Assembly: GCA_021234155.1 (NCBI GenBank)
Contig: JAJEKV010000002.1
Span: forward strand, 5,990,025 to 6,054,024
Length of the DNA stretch: 64,000 nt
Source of the DNA: Isoetes taiwanensis
Taxonomy: Eukaryota; Streptophyta; Lycopodiopsida; Isoetales; Isoetaceae
Reading direction: 5' to 3'
The notes under the pieces are model-generated. The model did no database searches. It had not been told where the DNA came from and saw nothing but the letters and a program-made list of their open reading frames with translations. Shown here in pieces: positions 20,728-33,220 of this stretch (within the stretch, counting starts at the first letter, position 1; each line of letters opens with the position of its first letter). The position numbers and the translations under genes are program-made.

Positions 20728-23299
20728 TTGCAGTTTGTGGAGTACATGCTCAGATGGCAGAATTATGATCCTTCTCTAATGATTGCGAGCAAGCTAAATA
20801 AGCCACCTAGTGCAAAGAATGTTCCTACGAGCGCTAAGGGTTACGGATGGAGCCTTCCATCATACGACTCCCTTTCTCTCGCTGGGATCAAAGGGAATCG
20901 TGATCTGCAAGTGCAGGAATGACTTGGCAAATGATAAGAAGCCACCTTCTTGTGCAATTAAGGCCAAGAAGGATAACAAGATGCCCCAGGTCATGGATAC
21001 TAATTGACTGAGAGCCGTAGCTAAGAAAAGGCAAGTGGTTCCCTTGGCCACTCTCGGTGAGCCATCTCATGCCAAGGAACAAACATAGGTTCAAAGTGGT
21101 AATCCTATGTGCTCTGTAGTAGAGAATCCCACAGAACCAAGACTGATTATGCCTCCATCTTAGACAACTGATAAGCCAAAAGATACCTCTGCTCCAAAGA
21201 TTAAAAAAATTAAGATTAACTTGAGGAAGTTAAATATAGACCCATCTAAAAAACAATCCACTTCCACTACACCTACATCTTCTGATATCCCCACAGCTTC
21301 ATCATTTGCTCTCACCTATCCTAGTGCAGTACGCCTGCCTCCTGAACTAAAATTTAATCCGGCAACCATGACATTGACGGTGAAGGAGCTAAAAGATGAA
21401 AAGCAATTCATATTCATGCAATAAGAGCCTTGGTCCAAGTTTATGCAGGTTGTTTCTAAGTGGACGGGCAGGAAACTTGTGGATGATCATGGTGAATTGC
21501 CTGATAGGCCCACCAAAGATTTCTTCAGCAAAATCTTTTTGCGCTACTTACGTGGTATGTCAAATGAGGAAGTTTCACAGCTTATGGATGAAATTTTAGA
21601 AGGAAAGACATACTTGAAAGTGCAGTCAGGATATGCTGGTCATTATGACCGTAAACAAAGGGCAATCGACATCAGGACACTCACTCTTATGCGCCGAGAA
21701 ACATTGTCCTATGCTAATAGCATTATGGACCATTGCTATGCCAGTTTTGAGGAGGTTGCAAGCAAGTTTCCACGAGCAGCGGCTCCTTGACATTGCAGGA
21801 TTTGATTTTGAGTATATCAAAGCTAACTAAAACAAGGACCATGTGCAGGGGAATCTTCCAGATGTCTTTCTTGAATAAATCAGGTCTATTCTTAAGCCAG
21901 AAGAAGCAAACAAGCTGAAAGAAAAGAAAAATACCATCTACAGGGTGACTAAACACGAAATACCTGTAAAAACATCAGAGCCGCAAAACGCGACAATGGT
22001 GTTCATTGACATGAGGAGGTATACTACAGTATGGGATGTAAAGAAATATCTGGACCTCTTCAACAGGATTGCTATCATGACTACTGCCAAGGTCTATCAC
22101 ATTCTCATGTTTTTGAGATCTGATCAACTATCTAATTGCTAATATAGCCAAGGTCAGGTGCAAGGTAGTTCGCATGTATCCATTGCTTATGAAGAGCAGG
22201 GCTGGGTAAGCAAGAAGATGGTCAAAGAGTTCCAATACCACATCACGCATGTGACCATTAATAGAAGTGAGGCTTGCATGATTCCCTTGCAGCCTAGTTT
22301 GGAACTCAGATTGACACAGGTGAACAATGCCCCGAAAAGCACTCCCATTCCGAAACACGAGATTACAGGCAATAAAGAGCAGGATGAGAAATTGAAGAAA
22401 AAAAACATGATGTATTTCACAGGCAAGCCTAAGTTTTCTTGGGCGAACATGGATGATGACTTTATTCTGAAAAGTCAAGCCAAGACATCTTACATTTATC
22501 ACATAGTTAACGAACTAGTTCCCATTGACGGGTCTGTTCTTGATTTTTTCTCAGCGGGTACAGCCTCTAGGGTGGCTTTGATCCAGGGAAAACGGAGTGT
22601 GTCATTCGAAGATGACGCTAAGGTATGTCATTTCCCGGTATCATTTTTTGAAACCTTGGAGAAGATGCCAGGCCAAGCCCCCACGCGGAGGAAGAAAATA
22701 ATGTAAAGGATGACCAAGTAAATACGGATCAGCCCGACGTAAATATTACTCAGCATACAGATTTGACTAATTTGGATGACATGTTGGATAAATTAGATGT
22801 CAAAGGCTATGAAGAGAGGCTGGCAGAAGCTAGGGCCCTCATAGAAGGAGCTGAAAAGAAATGCGAAGAGCTTGATCCAAAGTTCGAGAAGTTAGAATTA
22901 TTAAACCAGCAGCTTGATACAGCAATGCCCATGCTCACAGGAAAATCAGTCGAGAAGCGCACTTGCTCGACGTTTGAATATATAGGATCTGATCAAGCAC
23001 ATATTGAGGATGAGGCAAAGGACAGTAACCCGAAACGGTTAAAGAAGAATGGCAGTCCTGAATTTAGCAAGTTGCTACAGCAGGAATTATTAGGAGGTAC
23101 AGACAGCATGGAGACCGAAATGTCATCGGGTTCTGAACATGTCAGAAAATTAGCTGAGGCAATGGAAGTGGACATGCCTATTGTTACTGGCTATACAGAA
23201 ATGGAAATGTCACAAACTATAGCAGCAGGCCAGACATATATTACAAGAATATCAAAGCAGCTTGGTATTGTTCCAGGTTCTATCCAGGAGACACAGTGA
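20728..23299 (+). pseudogene. Multiply broken repeat-borne ORF with a SAM-methyltransferase-like motif
   Basis: No named function. Plus-strand segments, read in order across frameshifts and stops, look like one protein of roughly 800 residues. It has an N-terminal region with a Lys/Ser/Thr/Pro-rich linker (21221-21424). Next is a helical block (DFFSKIFLRYLRGMSNEE at about 21520, then GYAGHYDRKQRAIDIRTLTL). A segment with MVFIDMRRYTTVWDVKKYL follows at about 21993, then EFQYHITHVTINRSE (22228). VLDFFSAGTAS (22534-22569) is followed by GKRSVSFEDD (22590-22618). An acidic, coiled-coil-prone C-terminus starts at 22763 and ends at 23299. VLDFFSAGTAS plus SFEDD resembles motif I and the acidic end of strand 2 of N4/N6 DNA methylases. 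The usual DPPY motif is not seen; FIDMRRY may be its degenerate counterpart. Stops near 21423, 21829, 21877 and 22141 and frame changes near 21770 and 22706 show that it is dead. Mobile-element origin is inferred from the surroundings. Confidence 0.6.
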
Positions 23300-24183
23300 A
23301 ATCACCGTGGCGATTGTTCTCACCTATTTTCATAATTTGATATCTAATTTACCAATGGCCTAATTAACACATGTACTTAATTGCCAATGTAAACGATGGG
23401 AATGTAATATATTTTCCAAATTTTCCTACTATCGTGTCTCTTCTGTTTTATCACAATCTTATCTCAATTTAATATGTCTTGTGCTTCCATAAATCGCTAT
23501 GGCGATCTGTTCGAGCAATTCAAATCATATTTTAGAGGTTGAATTGAATATGGAATCTCGCGTTAGACATTTTCAGGCGGTGACAGGCCGTCACTTGTCT
23601 GAGCGCCTCCTCTTGACGGCAGGCGTGGCCTTTGACTGCGTGGTCTGCTTGGTCTTCTGCGGGGCTTTTGACGACTGACCTGTGCCTGGCTGTGGATCCT
23701 TGGCCTTGACTTGGTCCGTCGTATGCATGAATAGTCATGTACCAGAACGTACAGGACTAACACTTATAAAGCCCGCTTTCAGTAGGTCCTTTAGATGAGC
23801 TTTAAGTTCTAGCAAATTGCGCTTCGCGAGTCTATATGATGGCTTTATCATTGGTTTGATGTGGGGGACAAGCTTTTATCTCACATGCAATGAGGAATCT
23901 TCTATGGAAATGTAATGTTCCTTTAATTAGCCCAACCTAACCAACTGGCCGAAATATCTGAATATTTATGGAAAATCCATCCCACCCTGGTGATATCAAG
24001 AAGCGCCACACCAATATCTCCCATGGGTCCGTTAAAATATCTCCCACTAGAATTATGCTCGTCCTCGAACATCACAAGACCATAGACCACTCCATCCTAT
24101 GGTTTACAAGACCAAGCCACGACAATATTGTCCAATGGTATCCAAGTCATACATACCCCCGTGAAGACTCAAACTCGAGCTCT
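23300..24183. other. No gene seen
   Basis: AT-rich tail of the preceding element, then mixed sequence. A basic minus-strand frame at 23532-23738 has no recognisable motif. Confidence 0.45.
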
Positions 24184-24204
24184 GCTCTAACACCAAATGT
24201 AACA
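24184..24204 (-). promoter_or_regulatory. Degenerate primer-binding site and LTR edge
   Basis: The minus strand reads TGGTGTTAGAGC, two mismatches from the initiator tRNA-Met primer-binding site TGGTATCAGAGC. Two bases away, TGTAACA on the plus strand could be the end of an LTR extending rightward. No matching LTR end (TGTTACA) was found, and the pol remnant that follows is on the plus strand, so this is probably a scrap of another element. Confidence 0.35.
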
Positions 24205-24939
24205 TTTCTAATCGATATGTCATTTTATAACTGGGTAAAACCGCCTAGATGTTTATAAGTAGTTGCTTCTACCCATTTATGTCGGTGTCTCAGAAATGCC
24301 CCACAGGCACATTCAAGGACCAAATACTCAAGCATTCTCCTATGGGCCTGTTACAGGAAAGTGGTCATCATACTCTACAAGGAGTTCTTTATCTATTATG
24401 GAAGCTCTTCTTCCACTTGAGTTGCACTTGGTTCAAAGAATTACTATGGTTAACTCCACATGCTTATCAATAGCTTCATTCAATTGCTCAAAAGACATCA
24501 ACTTAAGCTCTCGAGTTAGGTGGCTACCTTCCATGGACTCTAGGCATATCCATGAGACAGACACATCCATTGTCACGAATACCAAAGATTGTTCTAATTC
24601 GAGACGCTAATATTCTCATGCTTAAAGACAAGCCAGAGTCACAACCAAACTTGACTCCAAACATTTAGCATTCGTTTATTACTATTCAATCTGAACACCC
24701 CGACAGATATCAAACACCACTTTTTGAGCATCAACTCTTAAACTTTTCAAGAGATACAAACACACCTTCTACATGGAGCTATAAAGATTTGCATGGCATA
24801 GAAAAGGAATTGGGTGGACTTGCCATGCCTACCAAACTGGATTCATGTCTATTTAGCAATGAGAGTATAAGTTCAATCTAAACTATCATGATCGTATCAA
24901 AGGAAAAATTGATAAGCTTTTAGCAGTTAGTCTTATTTA
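24205..24939. other. No clear gene; probable decayed retrotransposon sequence
   Basis: Lies between the degenerate primer-binding site and the readable reverse-transcriptase segment. Open frames such as 24263-24610 have no recognisable domain. Confidence 0.35.
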
Positions 24940-26440
24940 CACAAACATTCTAAATGGGTAAGCCCCATTGTTATCGCCATCAAGCACAATGGTAATATTC
25001 GAGTCTATGTTGATTACGAAAAATTCAACTAAGCCATGGGCGTAGATCAGTTTCCCCGACCCTTCACATATGAAGTTTTGGAAGATGTTGCAAGCCATGC
25101 GATGCATTCCCTTATAAGTGGTTTTTCTGGAGTAGATACGATCAGATTTCAATCAAATCTGAGGATCAAGTAAGAATAACTTCTAGCACTCCATGGAGCA
25201 TCTTTGCCTACAAAATGGTAGCTTTTGAACTTTCAAATTCATTGTCAACCTTTTAAAAATAAGATTATCTCTCCAAATTGGAGCTCGCTTTGAAAAATGT
25301 GATTAATACGCATTAATCTCAACCTAGAGAGATGCATCTTTTAAGTCACATTTTGAAGTCGTTCTTGGCCATGTGGCCAGCCATCATGACATCGCCACGA
25401 TCCCTGCAAAAATAAGTTGTATTCTCAAAGGCAAGAGACCCACCAATATTAAAGAAACTTGTTTTATCATCAGCAAAGTCAACTACTGCTCTACGTTCAC
25501 TCTAGGTTCCAATGTCATAGTAGAAACTATTCACAAGCTTATGGATGATGAAAAATCATGGGCTTGGAACCCTCAAAGCTAAAGCAGCATTCACGATCTC
25601 AAGATATTGCTCATGCAAGCGCCAATAGTTTCATAATAGAACAAGCCATTCCATGTTTATGTTGATGTTTTATGCTTTGCCATAATTGTTGTTCTTGTTG
25701 TTCTCTCATCAAGAGAATTAATCTGTTTTGCCAACCGTAAATTCAACTCTATTGAGAAAAATTATTCCACCACGACACATGCCCCATCTTCTGCATTCAA
25801 CATTTCCGACATTCTATTTTGGGCACATAAATCAAGTTCTTCGTAGATCACTAAGCTTTGTTGTATGTAAATGATCAACAAGTCCGCACGTCCACGGAGC
25901 ATATCGCTTATTGGGTACTTTTGCTTCACAAATTTACTCTAATTGAGGTCATTCATAAACCACGCAAGTCCCATACAATCCCTGATTATCTCTCATGCAT
26001 CATCGCAAATGAAAATTCTTCAGGAACATCAGATGCATTTTTAGATGTCCAACTCTTTCTATCACGACCACACCACATCACACTACGTTGGTCTCATAAT
26101 TACCAACTTTCTAGCATGGTACCTCAGGAAGACTATCTGAACTCACCCGATAAGATTTGTGCCCATCATCAACAATTTATACGAACATGGCAAGGATATT
26201 GCTGTAGGGCATGTATACAAACGTGGCAAGGATATGATCTTATGCAGATGTTTTCTTCCGCATGTTTTGATATATATCTTCCCAAAAAATATCTCATAAA
26301 ATGGATAGTAGCTACGTGAAACTAGCTCCTAGATATTATGGTCCATTTCAAATTGATGACGAAATAGGTGAGAATGCTTACCGCCTATACTTATATAAAC
26401 AAGGTGCTGTGCACGGAGGGTTGCCCTCCATGGCTGGAGG
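24940..26440 (+). pseudogene. Ty3/gypsy pol remnant (reverse transcriptase, RNase H, C-terminal tail)
   Basis: Plus-strand frames give recognisable gypsy pol blocks in order. SPIVIAIKHNGNIRVYVDYE (about 24960) is the start of the reverse-transcriptase fingers. VDQFPRPFTYEVLEDVA and SLISGFSGVDTIRFQ correspond to motif A (normally DGFSGY; here the Asp is replaced, SGFSGV). A connection segment, VVLGHVASHHDIATIPAKIS, lies near 25355. RNase H pieces follow: NYSTTTHAP and KSSSS near 25770-25840, then LLYVNDQQVRTSTEHIAYW and VIHKPRKSHTIPDYLSCI (25858-26000). A C-terminal segment, VKLAPRYYGPFQIDDEIGE, lies at about 26310 and resembles the integrase tail. YMDD-type active-site sequence and the integrase core are not seen. 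Many stops and shifts show that it is inactive. Confidence 0.8.
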
Positions 26441-26714
26441 GTAAAGTAGCTTAAATCATAGTTCAAAGTCATGTTTTGAGAATCAATTTAAATTGCTACT
26501 TCTAGACAATAGAATACTTGATACCATGACTTTATGGGAATTGGCCTGAAGAAATTTTTGATGCTCGGCATGGAAAAGTCTAAGAGCAGAAATTGGAAAT
26601 ACGTGTTTTATTAGCATTGAAATGAGAGAACTCGTTGAAGATCTCTGATCAGTTTTGTGTCACATAGACTTAATGCCTAATAACTGTCAATAGGTTGGAA
26701 GATTTGTGTATTGG
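26134..26714. repeat. 0.6-kb tandem duplication, copy 1
   Basis: Begins TATCTGAACTCACCCGATAA and ends ...GAAGATTTGTGTATTGG. It contains the 3' end of the gypsy pol remnant, including the KLAPRYYGPF segment. Compared with copy 2 it lacks about 25 bp near 26575 (the part reading AGAAGTATTGCAGAAGC in copy 2). Otherwise it differs by scattered single bases. Confidence 0.92.
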
Positions 26715-27322
26715 TATCTGAACTCACCCGATAAGATTTGTGCCCATCATCAACAATTTATACGAACATGGCAAGGATATTGTTGTAGGGCATGTATACA
26801 AACGTGGCAAGGATATGATCTTATGCAGATGTTTTCTTCCACATGTTTTGATATATATCTTCCCAAAAAATATCTCATAAAATGGATAGTAGCTACGTGA
26901 AACTAGCTCCTAGATATTATGGTCCATTTCAAATTGATGACGAAATAGGTGAGAATGCTTACCGCCTATACTTATATAAACAAGGTGCTGTGCACGGAGG
27001 GTTGCCCTCCATGGCCGGAGGGTAAAGTGGCTTAAATCATAGTTCAAAGTCATGTTTTGAGAATCAATTTAAATTGCTACTTCTAGACAATAGAATACTT
27101 GATACTATGACTTTATGGGAATTGGCCTGAAGAAATCTTTGGTGCTCAGCATGGAAGAAGTATTGCAGAAGCATAAGGACAAGTCTAAGAGCAGAAATTG
27201 GAAATACATGTTTTGTTAGCATTGAAATGAGAGAACTCGTTGAAGATCTCTGATCAATTTTTTGTCACGGAGACTTAATGCCTAATAACTGTCAATAGGT
27301 TGGAAGATTTGCGTATTGGTAT
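26715..27322. repeat. 0.6-kb tandem duplication, copy 2
   Basis: Direct head-to-tail copy of 26134-26714 at an offset of 581 bases, about 608 bp long. The few differences indicate that the duplication happened well after the pol sequence had already decayed, because both copies share its stops. Confidence 0.92.
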
Positions 27323-30300
27323 TTTTGGATTCACTATCTACATCTGTCAATTTTTATAATCAATTTACAGATTACAAAACGATTTTGGATTGCTTTAATT
27401 TTAACATCATGTGAAACGATAACGTAGCCATTGTTTTCCTATAGGATAAAGCCAATATTCTAGATGAGCATTTGCGTCCCAAAAATCATCATCCTCGTCA
27501 ATACACCCTCCACCAATAAAAGCTATATTAAAAGTACGCCTCGACTTCAAAGTCCAACCTAATACAAACATACATACCTATGGTTTGACCAACCGTTCCA
27601 GCACTTTATAAAAGCATTGGTACTTCTTACTATTCTTCCAAAGGTGCAAGCAATTATTGCATATGGGGATCTTTGCTGGTATGAGGCTTGGGCTGGCAAA
27701 CTCGGGGCGTCACAGTACATTCAGCTTAATATGAAAATCAAATACTCTTCAAGATCATCACTTGGAGAAATAAAAAGGAACGTGGCCATTTCAATAAAGA
27801 GCAAGGAAATTTAAATATGTACCTTACTCTGCATTAATTCATCATGAGATATGTACTAGTGAGTTGGTGAATATATGCACATGTCTTAAGAAATAAAATC
27901 ATGCATTGCGATGTCAAGTTCTTAATACCTTGGACCTACAGGATCATCGTTTGTAAGCTTTTCCTTTCATTCTCTTAAAGTGTTTAACTTGGTATTTCAA
28001 TACCAGAGTCAGAAAAATTCAAAGAATGATATAAGATCAGAGATATAAATGGATGCCTCAACAGTCCTGTAATGACAAGAATAGTGACTGTCAATAGATA
28101 GAAAGAACGTTTGAGCACTCCAAAAAAAATGACGACTTGCCTTATGATTTGGCATCCTCGTACCTCAAAAATACAATGTCATATATATTGCTCTACATAT
28201 TGCTTGTGATTGTTTCCTCATGATGGTATGAGATATCGTACATGCTCTTGCTACAACTCACAATGATCCAATTTCCTTTTACGAGGGAAAACTTGGCTAG
28301 GTGAAATAAAACAAGAAAGTAACGACAGTAACCATGAACAAATCTCTTGGTGCTAGTAGAGTTGTAGTTGAATAATATGTGGGAATAATGGTAGCAAATA
28401 ATTATTACTAATCAAAAGATGGAAAGAACATTTGAGCTCCATGACTCTTCCTATTATACAAGGATATACATATTGCTTGTCAGCATTTTTCGAATATTAG
28501 ATAGCCGAGAATGGCCAAATGTATGTGGGACATTACACATATTGTTGCTGGACCAAGCCAAAGCATCTCACTTTAATTCAAAAGGTGGACCTTGGGCCTC
28601 GTAAACTTGTAATTCGAAATAAAAAGAAAATGGCAAAGATCATAAAATACATGATCATATTGACAGAGAAGAAACCTATTCCAGTTGCTTTTTACGTGTA
28701 ATATCAACTTTGGGGTAGGAAAACAGAAATAATGTAATCTGGTATTTTTGCAAATACCTGGACATACTCGAAAATAAGATAACTCAATGCAGCAAAATAA
28801 ACATTAGAATTATGGGTGTATGGGCGATGGGCGATGGGCGATGTCAACTTGGGCGAATGTCAACAGGGATAAAGCGACGTCAGGTAAGTACACACACTCA
28901 TACACTCATTCATTCATTCATGAATATTATAAACGGTAGATTATATAAATACAGTAACTGTGATCTCGGTAAGAGGAAGGTTTTGATCGTCGGAATATGA
29001 ATATCTCATAATGTCTCAAAACAGCATGGGAAAATAAAATAAGGTAATAGGTCGAACAAGGGGTACCATTGTGCTCCAAGATTAGAGATTGAAGCAAAAA
29101 GTAAATCGTAAACTCGCGGATGCACAAAAAAATATGGGTGAAATGAACTCAAAACTCCGGCTTCCGGTGATTTCAAATTACAGATCCGTTAAACTAGCAA
29201 AAAGGCACGCCAGAAGCTTTGTAAGGAAAGGAAAAGGTGAGAGTTGTTTTCTAGATTTTATTTAGAGATAGGCATTCGTCTATAGTCATGTTGTAACCAA
29301 TGTGAAGTATAGAAGCTTCATAGGTGCTGATATATTATATTGCAGCTTCTTTTTTGTCATATTGTGATTGTCATGAAACTACAACAATGTAGAAACTGGT
29401 CCTATAAAAAATACCTGCAAGATCATAGAGTAATGGGATGTGATGTGGGAGCTTTGGAACTGTGGCAATACAAGAAAGTTGCATCCATTTCTAGAATGCC
29501 TTAGATTAGCTGAACGAAGTGATTGCATGCAACCATGATGGTATTGTGTATTCAGTGCAGGACATCTATAGGATTCATGCACTTGAACCTACTATTCAAT
29601 GTGGATAGATCAATCAGGACTTGTACAACGTCAAGTACCCCCAATTCGTCCTCTTCCATCCCAGCTTTGGCCTGAACCTGCTAGCAAGTTTGCAAACAAG
29701 GGCAAAGAGGCTTACTAGAGATTAGAATATATTGCATTTTTGGCAATGCCAAGACTAGTGCACACAAAACATTACATTGTGTAGATGGTGGATTAATTAA
29801 TGTAAAGTGTTTTGAATGGTTTTACATGTTGAAGACTTTGTGACATCCTCAGAAGGCTTTGGCAAGGTCAAAGTTGTTAGGTATTTAAGCTTAGTATCAT
29901 TCAACTAGACTTAGGTTTTTGCAAGGCCAAATTTGCCTTTAGGCTTAGGTTTTTGCAAGGTCAAATTTGTTAGGCTTTCAAAGACTTGGTGTCATTCAGC
30001 ATGGAATAGGCAAAGTAGAGGAATATTACATATCTATATCAGTTTGTGAATGCAATGGTTAAGAAAGAAAGAATATTAGACATTTTCCACATGGGTGCCA
30101 CATGTGTAGCCTACAAGGAGGCCAATGCGGTAACCCATCTTCTGGCAGGTACGGTTTTGCATTACTATACAAACCTTGGCTTGGATAGCCACGTAGCATT
30201 TGACCAGGTCCATTTCACGTAAACCTGACAATATGCTACGAAAATCGGGTGAGGATTATTTTAGACGTTCAAAAATGCATAAATCTCATGGTATGATATT

Positions 30301-30669
30301 TCCATAATACCAGTGACATGAATCATGGCAAGACGTGTGTTTTGTTTATATGTTTGTATTGCATTGTGTGCATGTTTGCCCTCCAATTTGGCACATGTCT
30401 TTGCGACCTACGTCTCTTATGGTCAAGAGTGGCACCATTGTGTGTATTGGCATGGAATCCGGCGAGCCTATGGATTGAGGGGCTTAGGAGATGCTAATTA
30501 CCTAGTGATGGACCATCTCGTTTAAATATCATATCTAGAATGGCCATGGGAACCACGCTAAGCATGTCTATTTTAACCATTTTCATAGATAATATCCAAT
30601 TTCCAAGAAATTTAGGTGGCCAAAATTTCACTTGCACCCAAAATTTCACTTGGCCTTAACTACGCGGAA

Positions 30670-30916
30670 CCCATCAATATGCTTAGATTCATGGAAACAA
30701 GATGATGCAAACAAAATGACAAAAAATAGAACTTAGTAATGGTTTAGTGGTTAAGAGGAATTGGTAGGTGATTAGAAAGTTTGATGAGACTACAAGGGAC
30801 CCATCAGTATGTTTAGATTCATGGAAACAAGATGATGCAAACAAAATGACAAAAAACAGGACTTAGTAATAGTTTAATGGTTGAGAGGAATTGTTAGGCG
30901 ATTAGAAAGTTTGATG
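30670..30916. repeat. 130-bp tandem duplication
   Basis: Two head-to-tail copies start CCCATCAATATGCTTAG (30670) and CCCATCAGTATGTTTAG (30800). Each runs through GATGATGCAAACAAAATGAC and TTAGAAAGTTTGATGA. Divergence is low. No coding content. Confidence 0.88.
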
Positions 30917-32375
30917 AAAATGTTCCACTAAAATAGAAGTAAATTTTAATTGGTACACGTAAATAAATAAGTGGTTTCAAACATTACATGCACACAAATC
31001 CAAGAGTACATGGCTATTTTATACTTCCACACTCTTGAATATGGAATAGGCTTATAATCGCCTCAAAACAAGTACTTACATATACTGCATGGTTTCAAGA
31101 AGATAGCATGCGCATAGGTAAAACTGTAGTTTGTGTTCTGATAGGGGAATTCTTGAACTCTCAGAATGTTGAAATTGTGAATTTCCATATTCTGCTTAGC
31201 ATCTTTCCTCACATTTTGGTTTTCTTTTCTTTTGCATATAATACTTTTATATATCTCTAGGTGTGAAATCACCAAAATCTTAATCAAGCAATCGAGCTGA
31301 CTCTATGTCGTAAGGTGTCTTTCTAGATAACTACTGGAACCATTCAGTTTCCGTTAGAAGCAAGTGTGCCCTTTATGAACACAAAATAAACTTTGCTGCT
31401 CCAACTTCACTTATGTGATTTCCTTTGTAGGACATCCTTCGCCTTCCATTTTCAACTCTGTCCCATACAATGGACCAGGAGGAGCTAGAGTTGTTGGTAT
31501 TTTCTGTCTGAGCATAAGGCCTTTTGCACAGACATCTATTTATATGGCAGTTCCTCATGTTAATTGCATGAACTATAAACTAAGTGATCCATCATTGGAC
31601 TTAGATGCAAACATAGTAACTTACTAACCAGTCTGGTTTGTAGCAGTATTAGGCTCTGAATCAGGTTCAGCATAAAAAATTGGACTGATTGGCGCTCGAG
31701 GACTTCCATAATGATAATCTGCACTTGGCGACCAGCTTGCAGCATCCATTTGAAACTTTCTCTTCCATACTAGTCTTGTGGAAGACTTGAGCATCCACAA
31801 TTACATCAACATGACTTACAAAAACTGCATATAGCGCTTGTCAGTGGACTTGATCTGATTTTTTTGATGCCAAGAATTTTCTATCATGTACTATTTGTGC
31901 TTGGGAAATCTTGCTGCTAAATGGCTTAAAAAGTAGTTGGAAAAGGGCCAAAGAAGGATTTGTCTCAGGCATTTCTAGGGGCATTGCAACAACAGCGCGA
32001 TCTCCAATTATGACACCTTATAAATCAAGTCAGATATAAAAATTTGCAGCAAGAGAGCATGCTCAATGGCTGAAGCTGAACAGATCAGTGACTTTGCACT
32101 TTGTGCATGATGCATCTCTGCCAAACAACATTAAGGAGAGAAGGGTAAAGAGGAAAGGGACTAGAGCCCAATATCTGTTACATGGATGTAAATGGCCATT
32201 ATCAGTCATATCTCAAAAGAAGAGGTAAACAACCAAAGGAAACATCCTACATGTATCTAATATGGTACGAATATTGTGAAATTTTGCAAACAAAAATAGA
32301 AGTCAACAAGGCCACCATTTGGCAGAAAACAACATATGACTTACTAGAAGATCCATGTAAAATTCCACAGCCGAG

Positions 32376-32551
32376 GTTTTTACTAAAGAATGCATTGCAC
32401 ATTTGCAGCTAGAACTGATGCCAACACATCTAAACATCAATTTGCACAAATGATAAGGCAAACTCTGAGCTGCCAAACTATAATACTGTGTCTAGCCACT
32501 AGTTTAGAGGATGCCTAGGCAGAGGTACCCTATTATACTGAGCATAAAGGA
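32376..32551. repeat. Dispersed duplication, copy 1
   Basis: From TTTACTAAAGAATGCATTGC through GAGGATGCCTAGGCAGAGG to TACTGAGCATAAA. The same segment recurs at 33044-33220, with partial copies at 32917-32955 and 32999-33039. No recognisable coding motif. Confidence 0.85.
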
Positions 32552-33043
32552 ATGAGGTTCTTATTTGCCATAGTTGGCAGTCAGAGACACACAGAGTATG
32601 CACTCTTATTTCTAGATATTCTTTGAGCTGTAAAACAGCCAGTAAACCAATAGCAGAGCCTAATATCATTCATGATCGAAACGAATCGGACTTCCATAAG
32701 CAGCACATATATGCTCTTTATCAATTTGCAACATCGTAAGCTGATAATAAATGATTGAGGTAAACCTAAGAAGGAAATGGCAGGTTGAAGGAGGGATCAG
32801 TAACCAGAATAGAGATACATATACAATGTGTCAGTGCCCAGCATCATAGCAAAAGGGAACATTTGGTCCTTCAAATTCCAATAATTAATGTGAAAGACTC
32901 ATAGCCATATGCTTAAGCACAAATTACAAGGCAAACTCTGAGCTGCCAAACTATATCGCTCAGGCCCTCTTTATCAGATGAAACTTTTAATCATGCAAAG
33001 TTTCTTACTAAAGAATGCATTGCACATGCCTTTGCAACCCGCG

Positions 33044-33220
33044 GATTTTACTAAAGAATGCATTGCACATGCCTTTGTAGCTAGAACTGATGCCACCACA
33101 TCTAAACATCAATTTGCACAAATTATAAGGCAAACTCTGAGCTGCCAAAATATAATAATGCGTCTAGCTACTAGCTTAGAGGATGCCTAGGCAGAGGTAC
33201 CCTATTATACTGAGCATAAA
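33044..33220. repeat. Dispersed duplication, copy 2
   Basis: Second copy of 32376-32551 with a few substitutions. It is preceded at 32999-33039 by a third partial copy of its start, so the local history includes at least two duplication events. Confidence 0.85.

Noticed and set aside
27700-27720. LTR end (GGGGCGTCACA)
   Set aside because: No matching TGTGACG start, primer-binding site or polypurine tract nearby.
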